This document shows, piece after piece, positions 9,225-18,819 of a stretch of DNA of 64,000 bases. The DNA is taken from positions 146,508-210,507 of the forward strand of contig JAHIXK010000014.1 in assembly GCA_018815245.1 (NCBI GenBank), read 5' to 3'. The notes beneath the pieces were generated by a model. That model was not told the DNA's origin and did not search any database. It saw only the letters and a program-made list of their open reading frames with translations. Numbering within the stretch: position 1 is the stretch's first letter; the number at the start of each line of letters is the position of its first letter. A program made the translations under genes and the position numbers. The DNA is from Gammaproteobacteria bacterium. Its GTDB lineage: Bacteria; Pseudomonadota; Gammaproteobacteria; Burkholderiales; Burkholderiaceae_B.

Positions 9225-9361
9225 TGGTTGGATGGGAAATGGAGCCTCTGCCAAGTGCCTAATGTGAAAGGAAATAGCATCTGTGGCTTCAGTATCTTCT
9301 GGGTGGTGCAGTGCAATAGAGCTTTCGTTTGTTCCTGAGAGGGGGTATTTGAGTTCTCAAT
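9225..9361. other. rest of the ahpC/lipoprotein intergenic region
   Basis: Between the OxyR-type site and the lipoprotein promoter I see no gene and no strong structure. Confidence 0.4.
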
Positions 9362-9390
9362 TTGCCGTGTATACCCTCCATGCCTAGTAT
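9362..9390 (+). promoter_or_regulatory. putative promoter of the DUF4382 lipoprotein
   Basis: TTGCCG (9362-9367), 17-bp spacer, TAGTAT (9385-9390). Predicted start of transcription near 9397 gives a leader of about 57 bases. Confidence 0.5.
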
Positions 9391-9403
9391 CCGTTAGTTG
9401 TGA

Positions 9404-9437
9404 GTCGCCCGAATTTTTAAAGGCGACCAAGTCGGGC
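9404..9437 (+). promoter_or_regulatory. leader with two mutually exclusive hairpins
   Basis: GTCGCC (9404-9409) can pair with GGCGAC (9422-9427), while the overlapping GCCCGA (9407-9412) can pair with TCGGGC (9432-9437). Only one can form at a time. The second ends just before the AAGGAG ribosome binding site at 9442-9447, so switching could change translation. Purely structural evidence. Confidence 0.35.
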
Positions 9438-9453
9438 TTTCAAGGAGACAACG

Positions 9454-10809
9454 ATGACAAAAAGGAAAAGTTTCATTCGATCCACGCTGGCGGCCACCTG
9501 TGCAGCTTTGTTTGTAGCGGCTTGCGGCGGCGGGGGCGATTCCGGGGGAACAGGCACACTGCGCACAGCAATGACCGATGCACCGGCCTGTGGCTACGAC
9601 AATGTTTTTGTAACGGTCGATCGCATTCGGGTAAACAACAGCGCCAACGCTGAAGCCGATGGCAGTGGCTGGTCAGAAGTAGTGCTTGATCGCCCGCGTC
9701 AAATCGATTTGTTGAATTTGCAGAACGGGGTTATCGAAGAACTTGGCGAGGTTACTTTGCCGGTTGGGCGTGTTCAACAAGTTCGTTTTGTGCTGGTGGA
9801 CAACGCCACCGCAGATCCAGCGGACATTGATTTTGACCCCGATGCAGACCCCACGCGTGCGCCCAACCATGTGGTGTTCAGCGCCGGTGGTGCTGAGGAC
9901 CTGAAAACCCCAAGCGGGCAGCAAAGCGGCGTAAAAATCAATGTGGGCATTGATGTGGCGGAAGGTCAGGTTGCGGATTTGTTGATTGACTTCGACGCGT
10001 GCAAATCGGTGGTTGAAGCGGGTGGGTCTGGCAACTACCTGCTTAAGCCAGTATTAAGCGCAATTCCACGCCTTTCATCGGGTGTGCGTGGTTCTGTTGC
10101 CGATGCACAGGTGCCCGAAGGTGTCAGCATTTCCCTGCAGCAAAATGGCGAAATATTTCGTTCTACTGCACCGATTGTCAACACCACCAATCTGGACGAA
10201 AACGGCAATTTCATTCTTTCTCAAGTGCCCCCGGGTACCTACGATCTGGTTGTGACCGCTCAAGGTTTTATCACCAAGGTGGTTACTGACGTGGTAGTTC
10301 CCGAAGGTGTGTTGGTGAATCTGGATCCTGATTCGACCACGGCAGTGGATGAAAATGAAATTGTGCTGGTGCCAGCAACAGTAGAGGGCGATGCCGATGG
10401 CACGGTGACCAACACCGATGAAATCAAGCCTGCCACTTTTGTGAACATCACACAAACCTTGTCGGTGGGAACCACAGTGCTGATCGATTCGGCGCAGTTG
10501 TCGTTTGAAACTTTTGATACAAACGGCAATGCAACCGGCATGGGCAACACGGCCCCGTATCTGTTTGATTTTTTGACTGTTGATGCGCCAGAGGTGGCCC
10601 CTTACACACCAAACGGTACCTTCAATTATGCGATTGATACCGCGGTCGAGGGGCAGTATACGGTGGTGGCTGTGGCCGAGCCCGTGGATGCGGCACCTGT
10701 TGAGCAAACTGCGTCAGCCAACTTTGATCCAGGGTTTGTGGGCACCACGGAAGCACCTCGGGAGCGGATTACCAACAACTTTGATTTGTCGAGCGCACCT
10801 GCGCCCTGA
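9454..10809 (+). CDS. DUF4382 / carboxypeptidase-regulatory-like lipoprotein
   Basis: A 451-residue lipoprotein: signal peptide with lipobox FVAACGGG (lipidated Cys near residue 24) and a Gly-rich tether. Residues about 35-210 match the DUF4382 pattern (TLRTAMTDAPACGYDNVFVTVDRIRV near the start; LLKPVL at the end). Residues about 215-290 resemble a CarboxypepD_reg beta-sandwich (GNFILSQVPPGTYDLVVTA). The C-terminal 150 residues are a second beta-rich, acidic region. Expected location: outer membrane, probably surface or periplasmic face; no catalytic residues are seen. It converges on the TetR gene, with 3 bases between stops. Confidence 0.8.
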   Translation: MTKRKSFIRSTLAATCAALFVAACGGGGDSGGTGTLRTAMTDAPACGYDNVFVTVDRIRVNNSANAEADGSGWSEVVLDRPRQIDLLNLQNGVIEELGEVTLPVGRVQQVRFVLVDNATADPADIDFDPDADPTRAPNHVVFSAGGAEDLKTPSGQQSGVKINVGIDVAEGQVADLLIDFDACKSVVEAGGSGNYLLKPVLSAIPRLSSGVRGSVADAQVPEGVSISLQQNGEIFRSTAPIVNTTNLDENGNFILSQVPPGTYDLVVTAQGFITKVVTDVVVPEGVLVNLDPDSTTAVDENEIVLVPATVEGDADGTVTNTDEIKPATFVNITQTLSVGTTVLIDSAQLSFETFDTNGNATGMGNTAPYLFDFLTVDAPEVAPYTPNGTFNYAIDTAVEGQYTVVAVAEPVDAAPVEQTASANFDPGFVGTTEAPRERITNNFDLSSAPAP

Positions 10810-10812
10810 CAT

Positions 10813-11412
10813 TCAACGTTTGTGCTGACCCAAGCCCGCCCAAAGCAGATTAAACATGGTGTTTACCACTTTGGCTTTGGGCACCCCGGCTTGGGTCAGC
10901 CACCATTTGGCCAATTGCTCGCCCGCGCCTGAAAGGGCGTGTGCAGTGGCGATAATTTCTTCATCTGAAACGACGTTTTTCAAGTCCTGAATCAACAGGG
11001 CGATCCGCGCCACCGTGTCGAACCGCAATTTGCTTGCCGCTTCGGCTGCCGGGCCGGCCACTGCGGCGCCGCTGTCGTAAAGAAAGCGAAAGGTGTCCCG
11101 TTCATTTTCTACAAACGAGAAATACCCTTCGATTCCGCCTTTTAATCGACCTTCAAGCCCTTGTCCTTTCATGGCGTATTCAATGATGTAGCTGTTCAGC
11201 ACTTCACGTGCCTTGTTCAAACAAGCCAGGTAAATGCCATCTTTGTTGCCGAACAATTTGTAGACCACCGGGCGCGTTATGCCTGCGGCCTGTGCAATGT
11301 CTTCCATTGCGGTGCCTTGGTAACCCCTTTCAATGAACATACGCTGAGCCACTTCGATTAGTTGGCGTTCGCGATCTTCAGGTTTCATGCGGGTTTGCAC
11401 TTTTTTTGGCAT
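10813..11412 (-). CDS. TetR/AcrR-family transcriptional regulator
   Basis: A 199-residue protein with an N-terminal TetR helix-turn-helix (FIERGYQGTAMEDIAQAAG, then ITRPVVYKLFGNKDGIY, residues about 27-65) and a helical ligand-binding C-terminal domain. It is divergent from the large lipoprotein gene at 11540 and shares a 127-bp intergenic region holding a dyad operator candidate, so it probably represses that gene and itself. The effector is unknown. Confidence 0.9.
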   Translation of the reverse strand: MPKKVQTRMKPEDRERQLIEVAQRMFIERGYQGTAMEDIAQAAGITRPVVYKLFGNKDGIYLACLNKAREVLNSYIIEYAMKGQGLEGRLKGGIEGYFSFVENERDTFRFLYDSGAAVAGPAAEAASKLRFDTVARIALLIQDLKNVVSDEEIIATAHALSGAGEQLAKWWLTQAGVPKAKVVNTMFNLLWAGLGQHKR

Positions 11413-11480
11413 AAGAAACTCATTGAATTTGCAATGGAAAAACTACACTAGACGAGACGTGTCTTCATCATCTAATCTTT

Positions 11481-11498
11481 AGTTACAGTAATGTAACT
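11481..11498. promoter_or_regulatory. candidate TetR operator
   Basis: Perfect dyad AGTTACA-GTAA-TGTAACT with 7-bp arms in the TetR/lipoprotein intergenic region, plus a related half-site TGTTACA at 11507-11513. The size and symmetry fit a TetR-family operator. Confidence 0.55.
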
Positions 11499-11539
11499 TA
11501 AGGGGCTGTTACAAGACCCCAAACAAAAAAGAGAGAGAC

Positions 11540-13957
11540 ATGAAGAAAATAAATTGGGGTGGAGCCATTGTATTGGCTTGGGTGCTTGCATTGGCCGGGT
11601 GCATGGATGAATCGGATTCCTCAATTGCGGGAAACCCGACAACAACTTCGCCAAGCGAAACATTGCCCGATGCCCAACCTGTTGATGGTGGCGCAGGGCC
11701 TGAGGAAGAAACCTTGTTCATCCGTGCCCAACCGGTGCGGACTGAACCCGCCGGAACCGGCGCAGCACCTGCTGGTGCCGAGCGTTGCGACCCTCTGGAC
11801 CCCGTTTATTGTCTGTTCCCGTTTCCTAACAATTATTTCACGACAGCCGATTCGCAAACCGACACGAAAATGCGGGTCAACCTGAATGTTCTGGCCATGC
11901 CGAAAAACATTCAGGGCAAACCGATTGACCCCACTGACTGGAACCGCAACGACGGTTTTTCGCCCGGTCAACCCATACTGACCCGCGTGCCCGGCCTTGA
12001 CTTACAGAAAACAGGTGCAGTGCCCATCACCAACATTGAAGCCAGTTTGCAGCGCGATCAACCGATTGTATTGATCGACACGCTAACCCTGAAAAAACAA
12101 CTGATTTGGGCTGAGCTGGATGCCAACATTACCCAGGGACAACTGAATTCGCCCACAGCCGAGCCCGGCCCCGCTTTGATTATTCGCGTGGCGAAAAACC
12201 TGGAACCCGGTCGCCGTTACATTGTTGCCTTGCGCAATTTGAAAAATGGTACAGGTGAAACCATCGAGCCCACAGCGGTGTTCAAGGCCTACAGGGACGG
12301 GCTGGCTTTGGGCAGTGCCGCCCAAAATGCCCGCAAGCCATTGATGGAGAATATTTTCAGTGTCTTGGGTTTGGCCGGTGTTGAACGTGAAAACCTTTAC
12401 CTAGCCTGGGACTTCACCGTGGCTTCCGGGCGCAATTTAACCGAGCGTGTGCTTCATATTCGGGATCAATCGATTGAAGCCACAGCGAACAAGTCTCCCG
12501 ACTTTACGATTGATGCGATTGTCGACAATCCTGAAAATGGCTCGGCCACGGAAATTACCGCACGGCGAATTCGCGGGCATATTGATGTGCCTTGTTTTCT
12601 GAGCAGCCCGAACTGTTTGTCGGGCGGCACTTACAACTACCCCTTGGTGCCCACGGGCAGCCCGGCCACCGAATTGCCACAGCGCAACCCGCTGACACCG
12701 AATGCCAGCGTGCCATTTATTTGTTCGATCGCCAGAAAAAGCATTGACACAGGCGAACCGGCGCGTGCCTCACTTTATGGACATGGTTTGCTGGGTTCGC
12801 GCGATGAGGGCAACACCTACGATTTGAATGTGCGTGTCATGGCCGAGCGGCACAATTTCCTGTTCTGCATGGTGGACTGGGCAGGCCTTGCCACCGGCAA
12901 TTTGCCCGATGACCAAAACGACAACCGCAAGTACGACCCGCTTTGGGACGCTGCGGGTGGCGATATTGCAAATACAGTGTTGATGCTGACGGATTTCAGT
13001 GGTTTTCCGCGTTTGACAGACCGATTGCAGCAAGGCTTTCTGCACTTCACCATGCTGGGTCGCGCCATGATTTCCGAGAATGGTTTTTGCACACACCCAG
13101 CCTTCCAGAAAGACGGCAAATGTTTGATTGACCGCAGTGAACTGTTCTATGACGGCAATTCGCAAGGTGGTATCAACGGCGGCCCGGTTACCGCCATATC
13201 GCCCGACATTCAGGCAGCCACTTTGGGAGTGCCGGGAATGGCTTACTCAACTTTGCTGCAGCGTTCAGTCGACTTCGCGCCCTATGCCCCGGCGTTTTAT
13301 GAATCATATCCCGCGTCACTGGACCAGCAGTTTATTTTGTCTTTGATTCAGATGCTGTGGGACCGTGGCGAGAACAACGGCTATGCCTGGAGCCTGGCCC
13401 CTGGCAAGGAACTGCCCGGTACACGGCTGAACAAACGTGTGTTGTTGATCCCTGCATTTGCCGATCATCAGGTGTATATGAACACTGCCGAGATCATGGC
13501 GCGAACTATTGAAGCGCCTTTGCAATGCCCGGCGGTGGTGGGTGGCCCTTCAGCACAACGTGGGCGTGCGGTGTTGAAACAGGCTCACCCCGCAGTGCGC
13601 GCCGAGCAGGAGCAGTTTCCGAATGTGTCTTTCGGACGCAGACACCCGGATGACCAACCGTATTTCGGTTTGCCCTGTATCAAAAAGTACCCGCACACCG
13701 GCAATGCCTTAACCGTGTGGGACAGCGGCCCCATGACCAATGCCGATGGGTCTTTGAACCCAAATGGCAGCGCACCTCCACCACTGGACAACCGGCCAAT
13801 GGCGACAGGCTACGGTGCTGACCCCCATGGCCACCCGCGCAATGAGGAAAAGAACATGGACATGAAAGCCGCTTTCCTGAAAAAACAGGGTGCGTTGATT
13901 GATGTGTGCAACGGCATGCCGTGCACATCGCGGGGTTTTAACCCTGCATTGAAATAA
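11540..13957 (+). CDS. large lipoprotein with alpha/beta-hydrolase (lipase-like) features
   Basis: An 805-residue protein with a lipoprotein signal (LALAGCMDES, lipidated Cys near 21) and a Pro/Glu/Thr tether to about residue 75. The segment CDPLDPVYCLFPFPNNYFT and following resemble the N-terminal domain of bacterial virulence-type lipases. A hydrolase-like core follows: ASLYGHGLLGS (oxyanion-type HG) near 410 and a nucleophile elbow GNSQGG (G-x-S-x-G) near 540, with a late conserved DPHGHPRNE region near 762 that could supply a His. Expected to be an outer-membrane-anchored esterase or lipase acting outside the cytoplasm. RBS GAGAGA precedes the start. Divergent from TetR. Confidence 0.75.
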   Translation: MKKINWGGAIVLAWVLALAGCMDESDSSIAGNPTTTSPSETLPDAQPVDGGAGPEEETLFIRAQPVRTEPAGTGAAPAGAERCDPLDPVYCLFPFPNNYFTTADSQTDTKMRVNLNVLAMPKNIQGKPIDPTDWNRNDGFSPGQPILTRVPGLDLQKTGAVPITNIEASLQRDQPIVLIDTLTLKKQLIWAELDANITQGQLNSPTAEPGPALIIRVAKNLEPGRRYIVALRNLKNGTGETIEPTAVFKAYRDGLALGSAAQNARKPLMENIFSVLGLAGVERENLYLAWDFTVASGRNLTERVLHIRDQSIEATANKSPDFTIDAIVDNPENGSATEITARRIRGHIDVPCFLSSPNCLSGGTYNYPLVPTGSPATELPQRNPLTPNASVPFICSIARKSIDTGEPARASLYGHGLLGSRDEGNTYDLNVRVMAERHNFLFCMVDWAGLATGNLPDDQNDNRKYDPLWDAAGGDIANTVLMLTDFSGFPRLTDRLQQGFLHFTMLGRAMISENGFCTHPAFQKDGKCLIDRSELFYDGNSQGGINGGPVTAISPDIQAATLGVPGMAYSTLLQRSVDFAPYAPAFYESYPASLDQQFILSLIQMLWDRGENNGYAWSLAPGKELPGTRLNKRVLLIPAFADHQVYMNTAEIMARTIEAPLQCPAVVGGPSAQRGRAVLKQAHPAVRAEQEQFPNVSFGRRHPDDQPYFGLPCIKKYPHTGNALTVWDSGPMTNADGSLNPNGSAPPPLDNRPMATGYGADPHGHPRNEEKNMDMKAAFLKKQGALIDVCNGMPCTSRGFNPALK

Positions 13958-14107
13958 GGCAATGGCTGCGATGAAAACAGTTCAATGGACTGTTTGAATG
14001 CCAGTCTTTTTACGAAGAAACAGTGTCGCTGGGGCCATTGACGACCCCAGCCTTGAACCTGCAAGCCTACGACCCATTGTTCGCGCGGTAAGCCAGCAAG
14101 GCAGCGG
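13958..14107. other. convergent intergenic spacer
   Basis: Contains an inverted repeat AAACAGT/ACTGTTT (13975-13995) without a U-run; a weak transcription end at best. No gene seen. Confidence 0.3.
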
Positions 14108-14392
14108 TCAGAACTTTGATTTGGCCTTGTCAAAGGCCTCTTTGATGCTGTCCCAAGCGTTGTTTGCGCCTGCCCTCATGCTTTCGAACGCTTCGGTGCT
14201 GGCGCCTCTCAGCTCTTCAAGTTTGGAACGACCTTGCGCCAGTTTGGATTCCAGCGCTTCAATTGATTCGTTCATTTCTTTTCTGGCATCGGCGGACTTG
14301 CTGTCCGCTTTTGCTCTCATTTTGTCGAGATCTGCTTTCCACTCGTCCAGTTGAGCATTCAGTTTGGCCTTGTAGTGTTCAAGATCTGCCAT
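14108..14392 (-). CDS. sll1863-type coiled-coil protein
   Basis: A 94-residue, cytoplasmic, highly charged helical protein; nearly the whole length has heptad character (YKAKLNAQLDEWKADLDKMR). Composition and length resemble the small coiled-coil stress proteins annotated as sll1863 family. There is no signal peptide and no enzymatic motif. It stands alone, with a ribosome binding site GGAG ahead of the start. Confidence 0.65.
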   Translation of the reverse strand: MADLEHYKAKLNAQLDEWKADLDKMRAKADSKSADARKEMNESIEALESKLAQGRSKLEELRGASTEAFESMRAGANNAWDSIKEAFDKAKSKF

Positions 14393-14494
14393 GGTCCGTA
14401 CTCCTTCATGTTGTGAACTGGAATTATTAGATTAACAACACTTGATGGCATATGACACCTTTGTTTTGAGAGCCTCACCTCTAATTCATGCATC

Positions 14495-16087
14495 TTAAAC
14501 ACAAGCCACCCCACCGTCTGAACGCGGGTCGGCAGCACCTTCCATCATGCCGTTGGGGTGGCGCACCACCGCGCCTGCATGCCCCATGGTGTCGCTGAAC
14601 GCTTCTGGCAGCACTTCCAGCACATGGCCTGCATCGCGCAGTTGCTGAACCAGCTTGTCATCAAAACGGCTTTCCAGTTTCAAGGTGGTGCTTTGTTCAC
14701 CCCAAGTGCGACCCAACAACCAGCGTGGTGCTGTTATTGCAGTTTGCAAGGGCTGATTGAACAAGGCATAGCGGCTGAAAACGGCAGCCTGTGTTTGTGG
14801 CTGACCTTCACCACCCATGGTGCCGTACACCATGCTGCGGCCGTCTTTAAAGCGCGCCATGGCAGGGTTCAATGTGTGGAAGGGTTTGCGGCCCGCCTCG
14901 AGCCTGTGCAGTGCATCTTCTTTCAATGAAAAACTGATGCCCCTGTTTTGCCACATCACACCAGTTGAAGGGCACACCACGCCGGAACCAAATTCCCAAA
15001 ATACGCTTTGAATAAAGCTGGCGGTGCGGCCTTCGTTGTCGATGCAACCCATCCAGATGGTGTCGCCTTGCCAGGGGTCTTGCGGCCAGGCAAGCGCCTG
15101 TTTCATGTCGATTTTTTTCGCACGTTCGGCCAGGGCTTCGCGGGTCAGAAAATCGCTGGGGTTCACCGTCATGTAGGCGGGGTCGGTGCAATAGCGGTCG
15201 CGCACCAGAAAGGCTTGCTTGGTGCTTTCCACCATGCCGTGCAGGTAATCAAAATCTTCGGCCTGCTGCACACCCAAAGTATCGAACATGCCTAAAATCA
15301 TGAGCGATGCCATGCCCTGCGTGGGCGGTGTCATGTTGTAAATCGTGCTGTTGTTCAACTCGGTTTGCAGCGGGGTTACAAACTGCGCATGGTGATTGTT
15401 CAAATCGGCAATGGTTAGCGGGCTGCCCACGCGGGCCAAATCTTCGGCCATGGCCTGGGCCAATTCACCACGGTAAAAATCATCCAGCCCTACTTGGCCC
15501 ATGCGTGCCAGTGTGTTTGAAAGCGTGGCTTGTTTCAGCACGCTGCCTTCCAAAGGCACTTTGCCGTCGATCAGCAAATGCTCGGCGAAGCCCGGCGAAG
15601 GTGCCAGCTCATCAAATTTCACACGGGTTAAACGTTCTTGGCTGCTGCTAACCACCACGCCATTGCGGGCATGAGTTATTGCGTCTTCAAGCAAGCGGCT
15701 CAAGGGAAGTTTGCCGCCCCATTGTGTTGCTACTTCCTGCGCCTTGATCCAGCCACCCACGGTGCCCGCCGCCGTAAGTGCAGCCAAAGGGCCACGGTTC
15801 GGAATGGCATCAAAACCTTGCTCGGTATAAAACGCACGTGTGGCCTTTGCTGCGGCCTTGCCACAGGCATCAATACCGACTGGCGCTTTCCCCGGTTCAC
15901 TGAGTAGCCAGAAACCATCACCTCCAATCGAATTCATGTGGGGGTACACCACAGCAATGGCAGCGGCAGCGGCGATCATGGCTTCAGCGGCGTTGCCACC
16001 TTCTTTCAATACATCGCGGCCAGCCTGTGCGGCCAAATGGTGGGGCGCTACAAATACGCCGCCCAGTGCGCGTTTGGTGTGAATCAT
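14495..16087 (-). CDS. gamma-glutamyltransferase-family Ntn hydrolase
   Basis: A 530-residue protein with the gamma-glutamyltransferase fold: GGNAAEAMIAAAAAIAVVYP near 30-50, and the autoprocessing and nucleophile threonine probably T343 in QGDTIWMG. The following GSGVV and the late GTMGGEGQ correspond to substrate-pocket motifs. It has no signal peptide, whereas classical glutathione-degrading enzymes are periplasmic, so it may act on cytoplasmic gamma-glutamyl or amide substrates. Last gene of the TRAP-TSUP operon, 25 bases after the permease. Confidence 0.85.
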   Translation of the reverse strand: MIHTKRALGGVFVAPHHLAAQAGRDVLKEGGNAAEAMIAAAAAIAVVYPHMNSIGGDGFWLLSEPGKAPVGIDACGKAAAKATRAFYTEQGFDAIPNRGPLAALTAAGTVGGWIKAQEVATQWGGKLPLSRLLEDAITHARNGVVVSSSQERLTRVKFDELAPSPGFAEHLLIDGKVPLEGSVLKQATLSNTLARMGQVGLDDFYRGELAQAMAEDLARVGSPLTIADLNNHHAQFVTPLQTELNNSTIYNMTPPTQGMASLMILGMFDTLGVQQAEDFDYLHGMVESTKQAFLVRDRYCTDPAYMTVNPSDFLTREALAERAKKIDMKQALAWPQDPWQGDTIWMGCIDNEGRTASFIQSVFWEFGSGVVCPSTGVMWQNRGISFSLKEDALHRLEAGRKPFHTLNPAMARFKDGRSMVYGTMGGEGQPQTQAAVFSRYALFNQPLQTAITAPRWLLGRTWGEQSTTLKLESRFDDKLVQQLRDAGHVLEVLPEAFSDTMGHAGAVVRHPNGMMEGAADPRSDGGVACV

Positions 16088-16112
16088 TGTTCTTTTAACT
16101 CCCTTTTATTGC

Positions 16113-16949
16113 TTAGCCCAACACGCCGTAAAACATGCGAACAGCGGTGATGAACAGGAAAAATGCAAATGCCAGTTTCAGGCGTGTTGCCGTGGTGGCG
16201 TTGGCCATGCGTGCGCCAATGGGTGCCATCCACATGGTCATGGGCACAATCAGTGCAAAGCCAATCAAGTTGATGTAGCCAATGGTCAATGGTGGCGTAT
16301 TTTCAACGTTCCAGCCATTGAGTAAAAACCCGATTGCACCGGGAATGCTGATCACCATGCCAATGGCTGCTGCGGTGCCCACAGCCCTGTGCATGGGCAC
16401 ATTGAATGCATTCAATATCGGCACACTCAGCGTGCCGCCACCAATGCCCATCAGTGTGGAAAATCCACCAATGAAAGTGCCCATGATTTGCTTCACCGGG
16501 CTGCGCGGCAAACTTTCAGCAACAGGTTTTGCCTTGCTTCGAAATGCCATATTGGCAGCAACCAGCAACGCGATACTTGCAAACACAATCGACAGCACAT
16601 TGCCTGAAACATAGCCACTGGCAAAGCTGCCCATGACCACGCCGATGAACAAGGGAATAACCAGGCTTTTGAACAAGGGCTCATCCAGATTGCCCTTGGC
16701 CTTGTGACTTTTCGCCGAGATGAATGAAGTGGGAATGATGGTGGCCAGCGAAGTACCCACAGCCACATGCATTTTCACGCTTTCATCAACACCCAGCAGT
16801 GTAAACAGGTGGTACAGCACAGGCACAATCACAATGCCACCACCCACGCCCAGCAAGCCTGCCAGCAGGCCTGCAATGGTTCCGGTAATGGCGAGCGCCA
16901 CCACCAACCCTGCCAGCCAAGGCAGGGAGTATCCACTCAATAATTCCAT
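16113..16949 (-). CDS. TSUP (TauE/SafE) family permease
   Basis: A 278-residue integral membrane protein with about eight segments and the two repeated TSUP motifs GLLAGLLGVGGGIVIVP (near 26-43) and GGFSTLMGIGGGTLSVPIL (near 155). Members export or import sulfite, sulfoacetate or other organosulfur anions. It lies 27 bases after dctM and 25 before the gamma-glutamyltransferase gene, inside one operon; this suggests the operon handles an organosulfur or gamma-glutamyl compound (inference). Confidence 0.88.
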   Translation of the reverse strand: MELLSGYSLPWLAGLVVALAITGTIAGLLAGLLGVGGGIVIVPVLYHLFTLLGVDESVKMHVAVGTSLATIIPTSFISAKSHKAKGNLDEPLFKSLVIPLFIGVVMGSFASGYVSGNVLSIVFASIALLVAANMAFRSKAKPVAESLPRSPVKQIMGTFIGGFSTLMGIGGGTLSVPILNAFNVPMHRAVGTAAAIGMVISIPGAIGFLLNGWNVENTPPLTIGYINLIGFALIVPMTMWMAPIGARMANATTATRLKLAFAFFLFITAVRMFYGVLG

Positions 16950-16976
16950 GAAAGCTCCTTGCTTTGCTTATTGTGC

Positions 16977-18302
16977 TTACCAGCCAATGGCTTTGGGAAG
17001 CCAGGTTGCTACCGATGGGAACACGAAGATGACCGCCACTGCCAAGGCTTGTAACAGCACGAATGGCAACACACCCACATAAATATCCCGTGTGGTAATG
17101 CCCGGCGGGGTAACACCTTTGAGAAAGAACAATGCCCAGCCAAATGGCGGAGTCAGGAACGACATTTGCAGGTTCATGGCGATCAATATTGCAAGCCACA
17201 CCATGTCGGTGCCGTAACCAATAAACACGGGCAAAAACATGGGCAGTGCAATGTAGGAAATTTCAATCCATTCCAGGAAGAATCCGAGAATAAATAGCAG
17301 ACCCATCAGGAACAGCAGGGCACCCATTTCGCCGCCGGGAATCATGTCGAACAAGCCGTGCACCATGTCTTCACCGCCCAAGCCGCGGAAGGCCAAGGCA
17401 AAGGGCTGCGCGCACAGCAAGATGAAATACACCATGGCTGAAATGGTTAGCGTGCCGTGCATGGTGTCCTTCAGCAATTGCATGTTCATGCGGCCAAAGC
17501 CCACGGCAATTAGCAAGGCACCCAGTGCACCCATGGATGCCGCTTCTGTTGGGGCTGCAATACCGGCCACGATAGAGCCCAACACGGCAAGCACCAGCAA
17601 CACAGGTGGACCCACGTCGCGTAACAGCTTTTTGCGCAGTTCTGCTTTGTTGATTTTCTGGCGTTCTTCCAGGGGCACTGCGGGTACCAGCTTGGGCATG
17701 AACATGCCGAGCAAAATAAGGTAGGCGCAATAAATTCCTGCCAAAACCATGCCCGGAATCAGCGCAGCGGCAAACAGCGTACCGACAGATTCACCCATGA
17801 TGTCAGACAACAAAATGAGCACCAGGCTGGGCGGAATGATTTGCCCCAAAGTGCCCGAAGCGCAAATGGTGCCGCAGGCCACACTGGGCGCATAACCACG
17901 CTTCATCAGTGTGGGCAGGGTAAGCAAACCCACAGTAACCACAGTGGCGCCTACAATGCCTGTGGATGCACCCATGAGAACACCCACCAGCACAATGGCC
18001 AGGCCCATGCCACCTTTCAGGCCACCCATCGCCGTGCCAATGGTGTCAAGCATGTCTTCGGCCACCCGGCTTTTTTCCAGCATCACCCCCATGAATGTGA
18101 ACAGCGGAATGGCCAGCAAGGTGTAGTTGCTGACCACGCCGTACAAGCGCGCAGGCATCAGGTTAAACAGCATGGGGCCAAAGCCAATGTAGCCCGCCAC
18201 AAAGCCAGACACTGCGAGAGAAATTGCCACAGGAATGCCGATAATCATGAGGCCTAGAAAGCCCGCAATCATGCCAAGCACAATCCATTCATTGCCTATC
18301 AT
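16977..18302 (-). CDS. dctM: TRAP transporter large permease (DctM)
   Basis: A 441-residue, 12-segment membrane protein with the DctM hallmarks GMIAGFLGLMIIGIPVAISL, GASTGIVGATVVTVG near 130 and LGQIIPPSLVLILLSD near 175. It is the ion-coupled subunit of a tripartite ATP-independent periplasmic transporter. Its start overlaps the dctQ stop by 4 bases (translational coupling). Confidence 0.93.
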   Translation of the reverse strand: MIGNEWIVLGMIAGFLGLMIIGIPVAISLAVSGFVAGYIGFGPMLFNLMPARLYGVVSNYTLLAIPLFTFMGVMLEKSRVAEDMLDTIGTAMGGLKGGMGLAIVLVGVLMGASTGIVGATVVTVGLLTLPTLMKRGYAPSVACGTICASGTLGQIIPPSLVLILLSDIMGESVGTLFAAALIPGMVLAGIYCAYLILLGMFMPKLVPAVPLEERQKINKAELRKKLLRDVGPPVLLVLAVLGSIVAGIAAPTEAASMGALGALLIAVGFGRMNMQLLKDTMHGTLTISAMVYFILLCAQPFALAFRGLGGEDMVHGLFDMIPGGEMGALLFLMGLLFILGFFLEWIEISYIALPMFLPVFIGYGTDMVWLAILIAMNLQMSFLTPPFGWALFFLKGVTPPGITTRDIYVGVLPFVLLQALAVAVIFVFPSVATWLPKAIGW

Positions 18303-18808
18303 GCGGCCACCTTTGCTTGTTTGATTTGAACAACTGCATGCAGCAGGTTGGCAATTGCTTGCACCATCAGCAAACCAAAACCAAGCGGCAGAAAAATTTT
18401 CAACAGGTAACGGTAGGACAGGCCGCCGGGGTCGGGCGAGCCTTCCAGCATGCTGTACGACTGCATTACGTAGGGCACCGACAAATACACAATTACAAGC
18501 GCCACAAGAAATGTAAGCACAGCGCTGGCCAGGTCAACCCAGCCTTTGCCCATGGGGCCAAATCGGTCATACACAAAATCAACCCTTACGTCGGCTTTGT
18601 GTTTCATGGCGTAGGCCAGTCCAAACAATGCGATGGGGGAAATAAGGTGCCATTCAAGTTCTTGCAGGGCCACGGGGCCAATCGAGAACAGGTAGCGAAG
18701 AATCACGTTCATGGCCACGAGAACAACGAGGGCAAGCACGCACAGGCGTGCAAGCCCCCCAATGAACTCGACAAAAGCCTCGAGTTTGGGGATGGCTTGC
18801 TTCATCAC
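18299..18808 (-). CDS. dctQ: TRAP transporter small permease (DctQ)
   Basis: A 169-residue protein with four membrane segments and the DctQ motif ALQELEWHLISPIALFGLAYA followed by DVRVDF, a conserved stretch in this subunit. Pairs with DctM; located 11 bases after dctP. Confidence 0.92.
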   Translation of the reverse strand: MMKQAIPKLEAFVEFIGGLARLCVLALVVLVAMNVILRYLFSIGPVALQELEWHLISPIALFGLAYAMKHKADVRVDFVYDRFGPMGKGWVDLASAVLTFLVALVIVYLSVPYVMQSYSMLEGSPDPGGLSYRYLLKIFLPLGFGLLMVQAIANLLHAVVQIKQAKVAA

Positions 18809-18819
18809 AACAATCGCTT

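Noticed and set aside
13975-13995. AAACAGT/ACTGTTT hairpin as a terminator
   Set aside because: AT-rich 7-bp stem without an adjacent U-run.
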